Source of the DNA: Klebsiella sp. BIGb0407
GTDB lineage: Bacteria > Pseudomonadota > Gammaproteobacteria > Enterobacterales > Enterobacteriaceae
Reading direction: 5' to 3'
DNA: 64,000 bases
Assembly: GCF_024807845.1 (NCBI RefSeq)
Contig: NZ_JANUEQ010000003.1
Location: 558,001 to 622,000 of the forward strand
Shown here in pieces: positions 33,692 to 43,370 of this stretch. Under the pieces are notes generated by a model, which saw only the letters and a program-made list of their open reading frames with translations, ran no database searches and had not been told where the DNA came from. Each line of letters starts with the position of its first letter. Positions within the stretch are counted from its first letter, which is position 1. Position numbers and translations under genes: made by a program.

Positions 33692-34267
33692 TCAACGCTT
33701 GATAAGCGGTTGAACCTTGTTATCAATAGCTTCACGTGCACGGAATATACGTGAACGAACCGTACCTACCGGGCAATCCATGATGGCGGCTATCTCTTCA
33801 TAGCTCAGACCATCTAACTCCCGTAACGTAATTGCCATACGTAAATCTTCCGGAAGTGACTCAATAGTACGGAAAACTATCTGCCTTAGTTCTTCTGACA
33901 ACATTAAGTTCTCAGGGTTCGAAATTTCTTTCAATGCGTTGCCACTTTCGTAATTTTCGGCATCGCTGGCATCCACATCACTTGAAGGTGGACGCCGTCC
34001 CTGAGCTACCAGGTAGTTCTTTGCTGTGTTCACAGCAATACGATACAACCAAGTATAAAATGCGCTATCACCACGGAATGAATCCAGTGCGCGATACGCT
34101 TTTATAAATGACTCTTGCACAACGTCAGGTACATCTCCGGAAGGAACATACCGTGAAACCAGACTGGCTACTTTGTGCTGATAACGCACAACCAGTAGGT
34201 TAAACGAGTTCTGATCGCCCTTCTGGACCCGTTCGACGAGAACCTGATCTGTTAACTGCTCGCTCAT
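33692..34267 (-). CDS. rpoE: RNA polymerase sigma factor RpoE (sigma-E)
   Basis: Extracytoplasmic-function sigma factor for envelope stress. The protein has 191 residues, as in E. coli. Region 2 includes VVQESFIKAYRALDSFRGDSAFYTWLYRIA, and region 4 holds LDGLSYEEIAAIMDCPVGTVRSRIFRARE. It is the first stable gene of rpoE-rseA-rseB-rseC. A sigma-E-type promoter lies 83 bp upstream, indicating positive autoregulation, and the ATG overlaps the stop of a short upstream frame. Confidence 0.97.
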   Translation of the reverse strand: MSEQLTDQVLVERVQKGDQNSFNLLVVRYQHKVASLVSRYVPSGDVPDVVQESFIKAYRALDSFRGDSAFYTWLYRIAVNTAKNYLVAQGRRPPSSDVDASDAENYESGNALKEISNPENLMLSEELRQIVFRTIESLPEDLRMAITLRELDGLSYEEIAAIMDCPVGTVRSRIFRAREAIDNKVQPLIKR

Positions 34268-34416
34268 CGAAGGTAATGTCTCCCAAAATCAAATATCCAC
34301 ACATCAACTAAAAACCACTCGGGCTCTGAATTTTTGAACAAGCTAAGGCTTGGAGTCGTTGATACGAGTAAAGTTCCATTACAGCTTTGTTCTCTTTTAT
34401 GTTCAGCAGAGTTCAT
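34264..34416 (-). CDS. rseD: Candidate rpoE leader peptide RseD
   Basis: A 50-codon frame (MNSAEHKREQSC...) ends with an ATGA overlap on the rpoE start codon. E. coli has a leader peptide of about 51 residues, rseD, at this place whose translation is coupled to rpoE. Length, position and overlap agree, but I cannot confirm sequence similarity and the ribosome binding site is weak. The frame is open further upstream to 34473. The sigma-E promoter lies inside it, so that promoter's transcripts skip the peptide's start. Confidence 0.5.
   Translation of the reverse strand: MNSAEHKREQSCNGTLLVSTTPSLSLFKNSEPEWFLVDVWIFDFGRHYLR
34350..34377 (-). promoter_or_regulatory. Sigma-E promoter of rpoE
   Basis: On the minus strand GGAACTT (34377-34371) and TCCAA (34354-34350) are separated by 16 bp, fitting the sigma-E consensus GGAACTT-N16-TCTRA with one change in the -10. 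The start would be near 34343, giving a leader of about 76 nt. Confidence 0.72.
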
Positions 34417-34471
34417 TTTTTTGATTATCTGTTCCGCTATATCAACCGTGAATACCGCTTTATTTAAAGCC

Positions 34472-34587
34472 ATATCCTGAATAATTCGCGTGACCTGTGG
34501 GAACTAAATGAAGCGCAGCAATAGGGACAGACAGATTATGCGCATCATGAAAACCACATCCAGGTAACGTGAAATATGACGAGTTTA
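34472..34587. repeat. Diverged copy of dispersed terminal-inverted-repeat element
   Basis: The left end ATATCCTGAATAATTCGCGT and the right end CAGGTAACGTGAAATATGAC resemble the ends of the element at 58281-58407 (TATACCCTAAATAATTCGAG and CAGGTAACTTGAAGTATGAC). The total length of about 116 bp is close to the 127-bp copy. It separates the rpoE and nadB divergent promoters. Short frames crossing it do not look coding. Confidence 0.6.
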
Positions 34588-34804
34588 AAAGACTAACCTT
34601 CAGAGTATCGCATGAATCACCATTTTTCATTACTAAAACTAGAGAGTTGGGCTCCATATAAGTGTTTTTCACTACCTGGTAACTTTTATTCAACTGATTA
34701 TAAAACCACTATGTTTAGCCTACAAAACAAATAATCAAAAAAAGATGTACTTTACCCTTGTCGCTGCTATTCTTTCGCTAAAATTGTTTATCGTAATAAA
34801 CACC

Positions 34805-36427
34805 ATGACCATGAATAGCAATCTCACTTGTGATGTACTTATTATAGGTAGTGGTGCAGCCGGACTGACGGTTGCTCTGCGCCTGGCCCCACACTGTAAA
34901 GTTCTGGTCTTGAGTAAAGGCCGGGTTAAAGAAAGTGCAACCTTTTATGCGCAGGGTGGGATTGCCGCTGTTTTTGATGAGACTGACAGCATTGAATCAC
35001 ATATAGAAGATACCCTGATTGCCGGAGCGGGGATCTGTGATAGCAAAGCTGTGAGCTTTGTCGCCCGACATGCCAGGAGCTGTGTTGAGTGGCTTATTCA
35101 GCAAGGGGTGATGTTTGATACGCATACCGAGTCCGGCAGTGAAAACCGTTATCATCTGACCCGGGAAGGCGGACACAGTCACCGCCGTATTCTTCATGCC
35201 GCTGATGCCACAGGCAAAGCCGTTCAAACCTCACTGGTCGAAAAAGCCTTGGTGCATCCGAATATTCGTATTATCGAACATTGCCAGGCTATCGATTTAA
35301 TACTCTCTGACTCTGCCGACGCAAATACACCTCAGCATGTTCAAGGCGTACAGGCGCTTAATCGTGATACCGGGGAAATCGAGAGCTACCGTGCTAAGTC
35401 TGTTATCCTGGCAACCGGTGGGGCTTCACGCGTTTATCAATATACCACGAATCCAGATATTGCCTCTGGTGACGGTATTGCCATGGCATGGCGTGCAGGT
35501 TGTCGGGTTGCTAATCTGGAGTTTAACCAGTTCCACCCGACAGCATTGTACCATCCGCTGGCGCGTAATTTTTTACTGACCGAGGCCCTTCGGGGTGAAG
35601 GTGCATTGCTCAAACGCCCTGACGGAACGCGTTTTATGCCGGAAATTGATGAGCGTGCAGAACTGGCCCCTCGCGATATTGTAACCCGGGCTATCGACAG
35701 TGAAATGAAACGCCTTGATGCCGATTGCATGTACCTGGATATCAGCCATAAATCACCTGAATTTATCCTTCAGCATTTCCCCAATATTTATCAGAAGCTG
35801 ATGGAACTGGGTATTGATTTAACCAAAGAGGCCGTCCCTATTGTCCCGGCAGCACATTATACCTGTGGTGGCGTAGTGGTTGATGAGAGGGGACGCACCG
35901 ATATTGACCGACTCTATGCTATCGGTGAGGTCTCCTATACCGGTCTGCACGGAGCAAACCGTATGGCCTCTAATTCGTTGCTCGAGTGTCTGGTTTATGG
36001 CTGGTCGGCAGCGGAAGATATTCTGAAGAATCTGCCTGATGCCGATTCAACGATCTCTCTGGCAACAGAAGTCGCTGCATCTGCAGAGCACCTTGATGAA
36101 CAGGCTATTCTTCAGCACAGCAGTAATGAGTTACGCATATTGATGTGGAATTATGTCGGCATTGTTCGCAGCGATCTGAGCCTGGCCAATGCACTCCGGC
36201 GGGTCCGGTTACTCCAGCAGGAAATCGTGGCACATTGTCAGCATTTTCGCGCTTCCAGCCAGCTCTTAGGGCTACGCGATCAAATTCAAGTTGCTGAGCT
36301 GATCGTTCGCTGCGCCATGTTGCGAAAAGAAAGCCGAGGCCTGCATTATTCTCTGGACTATCCGCCCTCGGCGTTATCCACAGCAACAACAGATACCGGC
36401 CCGAGTATCCTGATCCCTACACCTTAG
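34805..36427 (+). CDS. nadB: L-aspartate oxidase
   Basis: FAD enzyme that oxidises L-aspartate to iminoaspartate, the first step of NAD synthesis. The dinucleotide-binding motif [14 protein letters not shown] is near the start, and [16 protein letters not shown] and [18 protein letters not shown] are diagnostic of the family. I start at 34805 (540 residues, equal to E. coli). An ATG two codons later is equally plausible. The frame is open further upstream, but that part lies in the promoter region. No strong ribosome binding site is seen. Confidence 0.94.
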   Translation: MTMNSNLTCDVLIIGSGAAGLTVALRLAPHCKVLVLSKGRVKESATFYAQGGIAAVFDETDSIESHIEDTLIAGAGICDSKAVSFVARHARSCVEWLIQQGVMFDTHTESGSENRYHLTREGGHSHRRILHAADATGKAVQTSLVEKALVHPNIRIIEHCQAIDLILSDSADANTPQHVQGVQALNRDTGEIESYRAKSVILATGGASRVYQYTTNPDIASGDGIAMAWRAGCRVANLEFNQFHPTALYHPLARNFLLTEALRGEGALLKRPDGTRFMPEIDERAELAPRDIVTRAIDSEMKRLDADCMYLDISHKSPEFILQHFPNIYQKLMELGIDLTKEAVPIVPAAHYTCGGVVVDERGRTDIDRLYAIGEVSYTGLHGANRMASNSLLECLVYGWSAAEDILKNLPDADSTISLATEVAASAEHLDEQAILQHSSNELRILMWNYVGIVRSDLSLANALRRVRLLQQEIVAHCQHFRASSQLLGLRDQIQVAELIVRCAMLRKESRGLHYSLDYPPSALSTATTDTGPSILIPTP

Positions 36428-36445
36428 GGGACTTGCTCTACCTGA

Positions 36446-36471
36446 AGTGACCTGACTTCCGCCAGGTCACT
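36446..36471. terminator. Hairpin between convergent nadB and trmN
   Basis: AGTGACCTG (36446-36454) pairs with CAGGTCACT (36463-36471) over an 8-nt loop in the 51-bp gap. It can act in both directions, but U-tracts are poor. Confidence 0.5.
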
Positions 36472-36478
36472 CGAATGA

Positions 36479-37216
36479 TTAACGATACAGATAGAAATCA
36501 CGCGTCAACTGACAATGCGCCGGAGAATAAAGATTATCAGCTCCACGAATGGCTAGCTCTGTGTGGGTCAAGGCTCCCGGCTGAAGAGATAATCCCAGCA
36601 ATACACGCTGTAATGGGCGATTCTCTTTTCCCGCCACGTCAGTACGTAAGCGTAACTGCCAGCCTAATTGATTTGCCTGCGTAATAAACTCATCCGCCGT
36701 CATTGCGGGTAATATCAGACAAAATAAACCTTGATCCGTTATCCATTGCCGGGCGCAACTTAACAATGCCGGATAACTCAGGGTCGTGGTGTAGCGTGCC
36801 TGCGCACGTTCAGCAGAGGAACAAGCACTACCTTTCTCAAAGTAAGGTGGATTACTGACAATTAATGAATAGCGACGATTAACCGGTGGGGCCCAGTGGC
36901 AAATATCGGCCTGATGGACGGTAATACGCGATGCCCAAGGGGAAGCCTGCACATTTTCTTGTGCTTGCTGTGTGGCTGCGGTATCTAATTCGACAGCATC
37001 GATAAGGCTTGTTTCCGGAGTTCTCTGCGCCAGCATCAGTGCCAGTAAGCCGCTACCAGTACCGATATCAAGTATCGTATCAACCTGCGTTACAGGCGCC
37101 CAGGCACCGAGCAGAACTCCGTCAGTCCCTACTTTCATTGCGCAATTTTCATGAGCGACGAAAAATTGTTTAAACGTGAAACCATTGCCACGTAGCGCCG
37201 CCTTTTGTACCGACAT
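36479..37216 (-). CDS. trmN: tRNA1(Val) (adenine(37)-N6)-methyltransferase TrmN
   Basis: SAM-dependent enzyme that makes m6A37 in tRNA-Val1. The protein has 245 residues, as in E. coli YfiC. The SAM motif I LDIGTGSGLLAL is at 49-60, and the N6-adenine methylase motif NPPYF is at 122-126. It is convergent with nadB and divergent from srmB. Confidence 0.94.
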   Translation of the reverse strand: MSVQKAALRGNGFTFKQFFVAHENCAMKVGTDGVLLGAWAPVTQVDTILDIGTGSGLLALMLAQRTPETSLIDAVELDTAATQQAQENVQASPWASRITVHQADICHWAPPVNRRYSLIVSNPPYFEKGSACSSAERAQARYTTTLSYPALLSCARQWITDQGLFCLILPAMTADEFITQANQLGWQLRLRTDVAGKENRPLQRVLLGLSLQPGALTHTELAIRGADNLYSPAHCQLTRDFYLYR

Positions 37217-37336
37217 CTATCCACCTTGCGCCGAAAACCATATAGCATAAGTGAAATGCCTGGCCGCTGAAAGACACAAATAGATGAAGATTGCGGCCAT
37301 AACGTCTATAATCGGCGCCCCACATAGAGGTAGACC

Positions 37337-38665
37337 ATGACTGTTAGTACATTTTCCGAACTCGAACTTGACGAAAGCCTTTTGGATGCACTCCAGGATA
37401 AGGGCTTTACTCGCCCGACAGCCATTCAGGCTGCGGCTATTCCCCCTGCGCTTGAAGGGCGCGATGTGCTGGGCTCCGCGCCAACGGGTACCGGTAAAAC
37501 AGCAGCATATCTGCTGCCAGTGCTACAGCATCTGGTCGACTTTCCGCGTAAAAAATCCGGTCCGCCACGCATTTTGATAGTGACCCCAACGCGGGAACTC
37601 GCAATGCAGGTCGCGGATCATGCCCGTGAACTGGCTAAATATACTCATCTGGATATTGCGACTATCACAGGTGGTGTAGCCTATATGAACCACGCCGAGG
37701 TTTTCAGTGAAAACCAGGATATTGTGGTGGCAACAACCGGCCGTTTGCTGCAATACATTAAAGAAGAAAACTTCGATTGTAGGGCGGTTGAAACCCTGAT
37801 CCTTGATGAAGCAGACCGTATGCTGGACATGGGATTTGCTCAGGACATCGAAACAATCGCAGCAGAAACACGCTGGCGCAATCAGACCATGCTTTTCTCC
37901 GCCACGCTTGAAGGCGATGCGATTAATGATTTTGCTGAACGTTTACTGGAAGATCCGGTGGAAGTGTCTGCCAGTCCTTCAACCAGAGAACGTAAAAAGA
38001 TCCATCAGTGGTACTACCGCGCGGATGACGTTAAGCATAAAACAGCCTTACTGATTAACTTGCTGCAACAACCCGACACCGTACGTTCAATCGTGTTTGT
38101 TCGTAAGCGTGAGCGAGTGCATGAACTGGTTTCATGGTTGCATGAAGCCGGTATCAAAAGTTGCTATCTCGAAGGCGAAATGGTCCAGGCTAAGCGTAAT
38201 GAAGCGATTCTGCGCTTAAATGACGGCCGGGCTAACGTGCTGGTCGCGACAGATATCGCTGCTCGCGGTATCGATATCCCTGATGTCAGCCATGTCTTCA
38301 ACTTTGATTTACCCCGTACTGCCGATGTCTATTTACACCGTATTGGTCGTACCGGCCGTGCTGGCCTGAAAGGGATTGCTATCTCGTTAGTTGAAGCCCA
38401 TGACCAGCCATTACTGGGTAAAATCTCGCGTTATATGAACGAGCCGTTAAAATCACGCACGATTGACACTCTACGTCCGGTAACCCGTGCGCCAAGTGAG
38501 AAACTGGGCGGTAAACCGTCCAAGAAAGTGCAGGCAAAACGCGCAGAGAAAAAAGAGAAAGAAAAAGAGAAAGAGAAACCTCGGGCAAAAGAACGTCATC
38601 GCGATAAGAAAAACGTCGGTAAGCGTCGTAAACCAAGCGCTGATAACGCACCGTCAAAAGAATAG
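37337..38665 (+). CDS. srmB: DEAD-box RNA helicase SrmB
   Basis: ATP-dependent helicase for early 50S subunit assembly. The protein has 442 residues. Motif I APTGTGKT is at 48-55, and PTRELA, DEAD in LILDEADRMLDMGF, SAT and HRIGRTGR follow. The C-terminus (about 385-442) is very basic and Lys/Glu-rich, as expected for RNA binding. AGAGG lies 6 nt before the ATG. A strong terminator follows. Confidence 0.96.
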   Translation: MTVSTFSELELDESLLDALQDKGFTRPTAIQAAAIPPALEGRDVLGSAPTGTGKTAAYLLPVLQHLVDFPRKKSGPPRILIVTPTRELAMQVADHARELAKYTHLDIATITGGVAYMNHAEVFSENQDIVVATTGRLLQYIKEENFDCRAVETLILDEADRMLDMGFAQDIETIAAETRWRNQTMLFSATLEGDAINDFAERLLEDPVEVSASPSTRERKKIHQWYYRADDVKHKTALLINLLQQPDTVRSIVFVRKRERVHELVSWLHEAGIKSCYLEGEMVQAKRNEAILRLNDGRANVLVATDIAARGIDIPDVSHVFNFDLPRTADVYLHRIGRTGRAGLKGIAISLVEAHDQPLLGKISRYMNEPLKSRTIDTLRPVTRAPSEKLGGKPSKKVQAKRAEKKEKEKEKEKPRAKERHRDKKNVGKRRKPSADNAPSKE

Positions 38666-38713
38666 TGAAACAACGCATTTAAGGAAACGATTTCCGCTTT
38701 CCTGCCACAACTT

Positions 38714-38747
38714 AAAACGCCTGATATTTTTATCAGGCGTTTTTTTG
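38714..38747 (+). terminator. srmB rho-independent terminator
   Basis: AAAACGCCTGATA (38714-38726) pairs with TATCAGGCGTTTT (38731-38743) around a TTTT loop and continues as a T-run. Confidence 0.93.
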
Positions 38748-38850
38748 TTTTTATCGCTCCAAATCCAACATAATAATAAATAACCTTTTGTTCATTTTAT
38801 CTTGCTTTTTAATACCCCCCCAAACCCACTTTACTGGATAAAAAACCAGT

Positions 38851-38866
38851 GTGTAATCGCTACCAC
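38851..38866 (+). promoter_or_regulatory. GalR external operator of gal operon
   Basis: GTGTAATCGCTACCAC matches the E. coli gal external operator GTGTAAACGATTCCAC at 13 of 16 positions. Its centre lies about 60 bp upstream of the inferred start at 38919, as in E. coli. Confidence 0.85.
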
Positions 38867-38868
38867 AA

Positions 38869-38884
38869 TGTGACGTGGAATTAT
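38869..38884 (+). promoter_or_regulatory. CRP site of gal promoter
   Basis: TGTGACGTGGAATTAT has one perfect CRP half-site (TGTGA) and a poor second half, like the E. coli gal site TGTGACATGGAATAA read on the same strand. Its centre (38876.5) is about 42 bp before the inferred gal P1 start. Confidence 0.65.
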
Positions 38885-38901
38885 TTTTTTATAAATTGTC
38901 T

Positions 38902-38912
38902 ATGTTATAGTT
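38902..38912 (+). promoter_or_regulatory. Overlapping gal P1 and P2 -10 boxes
   Basis: TATGTT (38902-38907) and TATAGT (38907-38912) are 5 bp apart, the same offset as the two overlapping promoters of E. coli gal. The P1-type start would be near 38919. Confidence 0.65.
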
Positions 38913-38943
38913 ATCCTACAAAATACGGTGCTGGGAGAAAGAA

Positions 38944-39960
38944 ATGAGAGTTCTGGTTACAGGTGGTAGCGGTTACATAGGAAGTCATACTTGTGTACAA
39001 CTGCTGCAAAACGGGCACGACGTCGTTATCCTGGATAATTTATGCAATAGCAAACGCAGTGTCGTCCCAGTGATTGAACGCCTTGGGGGAAAGCAACCTC
39101 TGTTTATTGAGGGCGATATTCGCGACGAAGCGCTGCTGGCAGAAATTTTCCACGAACATAACATAGATGCGGTTATCCATTTTGCCGGGCTGAAAGCCGT
39201 CGGTGAATCTGTCAATAAACCGCTTGAATACTATGATAACAATGTCACAGGTACACTGCGTCTGATTACCGCGATGCGTGCTGCTAACGTAACGAACTTT
39301 ATCTTTAGTTCTTCTGCCACCGTATATGGCGACCAGCCAATCATTCCTTATGTAGAAAGTTTCCCAACCGGAATTCCTGCCAGCCCCTATGGCCGCAGTA
39401 AACTGATGGCAGAACAGATCCTGACCGATCTGCAAAAAGCACAGCCTGACTGGAGCATTTCACTATTACGCTATTTCAATCCGGTAGGTGCTCATCCATC
39501 AGGTGATATGGGTGAAGATCCGCAGGGTATTCCTAATAATTTGATGCCGTATATTGCGCAGGTCGCAGTAGGCCGCCGTGATTCACTGGCGATTTTTGGC
39601 AACGACTATCCAACCCAGGACGGTACCGGTGTGCGGGACTATATCCATGTTATGGATCTTGCTGACGGCCATGTTGCCGCCATGCAGACACTGCAGGGTA
39701 AACCAGGCGTCCATATTTATAACCTCGGTGCCGGTGTCGGTAGCAGCGTGCTCGAGGTGGTCAATGCCTTTAGCCAGGCCTGCGGCAAACCGGTTAATTA
39801 TCATTTCGCACCACGTCGTGATGGCGACCTTCCTGCTTACTGGGCTGATGCCACTAAGGCAGATCAGGAGCTGAACTGGCGTGTGAGTCGTTCATTACAA
39901 GAAATGGCCGATGATACCTGGTGCTGGCAGTCCCGTCATCCCAATGGCTATGCAGACTAA
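38944..39960 (+). CDS. galE: UDP-glucose 4-epimerase
   Basis: Interconverts UDP-galactose and UDP-glucose, which allows galactose catabolism and glycan synthesis. The protein has 338 residues, as in E. coli. The NAD-binding motif [10 protein letters not shown] is at 6-15, catalytic S124 lies in SSSATVYG, and Y149 and K153 lie in SPYGRSK. Codons 7-12 contain the internal GalR operator. It is the first gene of galETKM. Confidence 0.97.
   Translation: MRVLVTGGSGYIGSHTCVQLLQNGHDVVILDNLCNSKRSVVPVIERLGGKQPLFIEGDIRDEALLAEIFHEHNIDAVIHFAGLKAVGESVNKPLEYYDNNVTGTLRLITAMRAANVTNFIFSSSATVYGDQPIIPYVESFPTGIPASPYGRSKLMAEQILTDLQKAQPDWSISLLRYFNPVGAHPSGDMGEDPQGIPNNLMPYIAQVAVGRRDSLAIFGNDYPTQDGTGVRDYIHVMDLADGHVAAMQTLQGKPGVHIYNLGAGVGSSVLEVVNAFSQACGKPVNYHFAPRRDGDLPAYWADATKADQELNWRVSRSLQEMADDTWCWQSRHPNGYAD
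38963..38978 (+). promoter_or_regulatory. GalR internal operator inside galE
   Basis: GTGGTAGCGGTTACAT is identical to what I recall of the E. coli internal operator. Its centre is 112 bp from the external operator, a spacing that allows the GalR-HU repression loop. Confidence 0.85.
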
Positions 39961-39970
39961 GGACTTATTC

Positions 39971-41017
39971 ATGACTCAATTTAATCCTGTAGACCATCCA
40001 CATCGTCGGTTTAATCCCTTAACCGGACAATATATTTTGGTTTCTCCGCACCGGGCTAAACGCCCGTGGCAAGGTGCCGAAGAAACCCCCGCAGTGACCC
40101 AGCTACCCTCTCACGATCCGGAATGTTTCCTCTGCCCGGGTAACGTCCGTGTGACAGGCGATAAAAACCCGGATTACACCGGCACGTTAGTGTTTACCAA
40201 CGATTTCGCCGCTCTGATGACCGATACGCCGAATGCGCCTGAGAGTAACGATCCCTTAATGCGCTGCGAAAGCGCTCGCGGAACCAGCCGTGTGATCTGC
40301 TTCTCGCCAGACCACAGTAAAACCTTACCTGAGCTGTCCGTTTCTGAGCTCGAAGGGGTGGTAAAAACCTGGCAGGAACAGACCGCAGAACTGGGCGAGA
40401 TCTATCCATGGGTGCAGGTATTCGAGAATAAAGGTGCGGCTATGGGCTGCTCCAATCCCCATCCGCATGGTCAGGTCTGGGCGAATAGTTTTTTACCCAA
40501 TGAAATCGCGCGTGAAGATAAGCAGCAGCGTGAATATTACGCTAACCAGCACTCACCGATGCTGGTGGACTATGTTCAGCGTGAACTGGCAGACGGTAGC
40601 CGTACCGTTGTCGAAACTGAGCACTGGCTGGCAGTGGTTCCTTACTGGGCAGCCTGGCCATTTGAAACCTTGCTGTTACCAAAGGCGCATGTATTACGCA
40701 TCACCGACCTCACTGATGACCAGCGCCTTGACCTTGCACTGGCACTGAAAAAGCTGACCAGCCGCTACGATAACCTGTTCCAGTGTTCTTTCCCCTACTC
40801 TATGGGCTGGCACGGTGCTCCATTTAATGGTGAAGAGAACCCACACTGGCAATTACATGCCCATTTCTACCCGCCGCTATTACGCAGTGCAACAGTACGT
40901 AAATTTATGGTTGGTTACGAGATGTTAGCTGAAACACAACGTGATTTAACTGCAGAACAAGCAGCAGAACGTCTGCGCGCTGTCAGTGATATCCATTTTC
41001 GTCAATCCGGAGAATAG
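39971..41017 (+). CDS. galT: Galactose-1-phosphate uridylyltransferase
   Basis: Transfers UMP from UDP-glucose to galactose 1-phosphate. The protein has 348 residues, as in E. coli. The active-site histidine motif NPHPHGQ holds nucleophile H166. Zinc ligands C52 and C55 sit in ECFLCPG. The ATG at 39971 has AAGGA 7 nt upstream and lies 10 bp after galE. Longer in-frame starts run into galE. Confidence 0.97.
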   Translation: MTQFNPVDHPHRRFNPLTGQYILVSPHRAKRPWQGAEETPAVTQLPSHDPECFLCPGNVRVTGDKNPDYTGTLVFTNDFAALMTDTPNAPESNDPLMRCESARGTSRVICFSPDHSKTLPELSVSELEGVVKTWQEQTAELGEIYPWVQVFENKGAAMGCSNPHPHGQVWANSFLPNEIAREDKQQREYYANQHSPMLVDYVQRELADGSRTVVETEHWLAVVPYWAAWPFETLLLPKAHVLRITDLTDDQRLDLALALKKLTSRYDNLFQCSFPYSMGWHGAPFNGEENPHWQLHAHFYPPLLRSATVRKFMVGYEMLAETQRDLTAEQAAERLRAVSDIHFRQSGE

Positions 41018-41019
41018 AC

Positions 41020-42168
41020 ATGAGCCTGAAAAACACCACCCAGCAGCTGTTTAAAGAAAAATTTGGCTATGCCGCGACCCATGTCATTCAATCTCCAGGT
41101 CGCGTTAACCTGATTGGCGAACATACTGACTATAACGACGGCTTTGTCCTGCCTTGTGCGATTGATTATCAAACGGTCATTAGCTGTGCAAAACGCGATG
41201 ATAATATCGTTCGCGTTATCGCGGCAGACTATGATAACCAGGAAGATAGCTTCTCTCTGGATAGCCCAATCATCAAGCACGAAACACAGCAATGGCCTAA
41301 CTACGTTCGTGGTGTCATTAAACATTTGCAGCTACGTGATAACAGTTTCGGCGGCGCTGACTTGGTTATTAGCGGTAATGTGCCACAGGGTGCTGGCCTG
41401 AGTTCTTCTGCCTCGCTGGAAGTCGCGGTGGGGAAAACCTTCCAGCATCTTTATAACTTGCCGCTTGATGGCGTACAGCTGGCGCTTAATGGTCAGGAAG
41501 CCGAAAACCAGTTCGTGGGTTGTAACTGCGGCATTATGGATCAGCTGATTTCATCTTTAGGCAAAAAAGATCACGCGCTGCTGATCGACTGCCGTAACCT
41601 GGAAACGCGTGCGGTTTCTATCCCTGAAGATGCCGCTGTGGTGATAATCAACAGTAACTTTAAACGTACCCTGGTTGGCAGCGAGTACAATACTCGCCGT
41701 GAACAATGCGAAGCCGGCGCCCATTTCTTTGGTAAAAAAGCGCTGCGTGACGTGACTCTGGATGAGTTTAACACTGCGATCAATGACCTTGATCCGGTCG
41801 TGGCTAAACGCGTTCGCCATATCCTGACCGAAAATATCCGGACCGTTGAAGCCGCCGATGCGTTAGCCAAAGGTGACTTTGTGCGTATGGGTCAGTTAAT
41901 GGCTGAGTCACATGCCTCAATGCGCGATGACTTCGAAATTACCGTTCCACAAATCGATACCCTGGTTGAAATTGTCAAAGCGGCCATTGGCGAGAAAGGC
42001 GGTGTGCGTATGACTGGCGGTGGTTTTGGGGGCTGTATTGTCGCCCTGGTTCCTCAGGAGCTGGTCCCGGTTATCGAGCAAGCTGTCGCCAAAGAATATC
42101 AGGCGAAAACCGGTATCAAAGAAACCTTTTATGTCTGTAAAGCTTCTGCCGGAGCCGGTGAATGCTAG
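41020..42168 (+). CDS. galK: Galactokinase
   Basis: Phosphorylates galactose at C1 with ATP. The protein has 382 residues, as in E. coli. The galactokinase signature [15 protein letters not shown] is near residue 27, the GHMP ATP motif [11 protein letters not shown] near 125, and GGGFGG near residue 330. It starts 2 bp after galT and overlaps galM by 7 bp. Confidence 0.97.
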   Translation: MSLKNTTQQLFKEKFGYAATHVIQSPGRVNLIGEHTDYNDGFVLPCAIDYQTVISCAKRDDNIVRVIAADYDNQEDSFSLDSPIIKHETQQWPNYVRGVIKHLQLRDNSFGGADLVISGNVPQGAGLSSSASLEVAVGKTFQHLYNLPLDGVQLALNGQEAENQFVGCNCGIMDQLISSLGKKDHALLIDCRNLETRAVSIPEDAAVVIINSNFKRTLVGSEYNTRREQCEAGAHFFGKKALRDVTLDEFNTAINDLDPVVAKRVRHILTENIRTVEAADALAKGDFVRMGQLMAESHASMRDDFEITVPQIDTLVEIVKAAIGEKGGVRMTGGGFGGCIVALVPQELVPVIEQAVAKEYQAKTGIKETFYVCKASAGAGEC

Positions 42169-43190
42169 ATCTGGCACCTGACGGTCAGCCGTTTAACCTC
42201 ACCACCCTGCGCAATAAAGCAGGGATGGTGGTATCGGTCATGGACTGGGGAGCGACATTGCTCTCCTGCCAGATTCCCCTGGCGGACGGCAGTCTGAGAG
42301 AAACGCTACTGGGGTGTCCTTCACCGGTAGACTATCCTCAGCAAAACGTTTATCTCGGGGCAAGCGTAGGCCGCTATGCGAATCGTATCGCTAACGGACA
42401 ATTGCTGCGTAATGGTGAAGTGACCAGGCTTGAGATAAATTCTCCTCCTCATCAGCTTCACGGTGGGCCGGAAGGCTTTGATAAACGCCGCTGGCGTATA
42501 CTAAGTCAGGACGAGCAGCAGGTTGTTTATGCCCTCGACTCACAGGCTGGCGATCAAGGTTTTCCGGGTGCATTACAGGTGACCGCACAGTACCTGTTAA
42601 CGGAAGACAACAGGCTGCGTATTGTCTATCAGGCTACTGTTGATAAGCCATGTCCGGTTAATCTGACTAATCATGCTTACTTTAACCTCGACAGTGAACC
42701 CGGTGATATCCGTGAGCATCGCTTACAAATCTTCGCTGATAGCTATTTGCCGGTGGACAGTAGCGGCGTACCACCAGCAGGATTAAAAGGGGTAGAAGGG
42801 ACCAGTTTTGATTTCCGTACAGCGAAAAGTATTGCCCGGGATTTCCTCAGCGATACCTGTCAGCAGGCGGTAAAAGGCTATGATCATGCGTTTCTGTTGC
42901 AGGCAAAAGGTGATTTAAGCCATCCTGCAGCTAAACTCTGGTCAAGTGATGGAAGGCTCGAGATGCGGGTTTATACCACTGCCCCTTCACTGCAATTCTA
43001 CAGCGGTAACTATCTTGAAGGGACACGAGCCCGCGAACAGGGTATCTACCATGATCATCATGGGTTAGCGCTGGAGAGCCAGTTCCTGCCAGACAGTCCT
43101 AACCACCCTGAATGGCCTCAGCCGGATTGCTGGTTAGCGCCCGGGGAAAAGTATCAGAGCGTCACGGAATATCAATTTATAGCGCAATAA
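42162..43190 (+). CDS. galM: Aldose 1-epimerase (galactose mutarotase)
   Basis: Converts beta-galactose, as released by beta-galactosidase, to the alpha form used by GalK. The protein has 342 residues. Substrate-binding and catalytic motifs [10 protein letters not shown] and [18 protein letters not shown] are present. It is a few residues shorter than E. coli GalM at the N-terminus. Being the last gene of the operon, it links GanB activity to GalK. Confidence 0.95.
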   Translation: MLDLAPDGQPFNLTTLRNKAGMVVSVMDWGATLLSCQIPLADGSLRETLLGCPSPVDYPQQNVYLGASVGRYANRIANGQLLRNGEVTRLEINSPPHQLHGGPEGFDKRRWRILSQDEQQVVYALDSQAGDQGFPGALQVTAQYLLTEDNRLRIVYQATVDKPCPVNLTNHAYFNLDSEPGDIREHRLQIFADSYLPVDSSGVPPAGLKGVEGTSFDFRTAKSIARDFLSDTCQQAVKGYDHAFLLQAKGDLSHPAAKLWSSDGRLEMRVYTTAPSLQFYSGNYLEGTRAREQGIYHDHHGLALESQFLPDSPNHPEWPQPDCWLAPGEKYQSVTEYQFIAQ

Positions 43191-43196
43191 TAATCT

Positions 43197-43226
43197 GGCT
43201 CTTCATTTATGAAGGGCCATTTTTTA
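43197..43226 (+). terminator. gal operon rho-independent terminator
   Basis: GGCTCTTCAT (43197-43206) pairs with ATGAAGGGCC (43209-43218) around a TT loop with one G-U pair, followed by a run of T. It lies just past the galM stop. Confidence 0.85.
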
Positions 43227-43337
43227 TTGCCAGGTCAAACCTCAAATGCCACCCCATAATACCATCCGGTGAGGAGATCCCCACAAGATGGCACTGTTAC
43301 AACAGATAGCCAGGTTCGAGTACGGAAAAATCTAATA

Positions 43338-43353
43338 CAGGCCAAATGGCCTG
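43338..43353 (-). terminator. Short GC hairpin after ganK
   Basis: CAGGCC (43338-43343) and GGCCTG (43348-43353) form a 6-bp stem with a 4-nt loop, 17 bp past the ganK stop. On the minus strand it is followed after a few bases by ATTTTT. It is a modest terminator. Confidence 0.55.
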
Positions 43354-43370
43354 CGAAGATAGAGAATAAC

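Noticed and set aside
34460-34693. 77-codon frame upstream of rpoE
   Set aside because: It runs through the dispersed repeat element and has no recognisable domain or ribosome binding site.
36479-36684. Plus-strand frame at the end of trmN
   Set aside because: It is antisense to the conserved trmN C-terminus and shows no family features.
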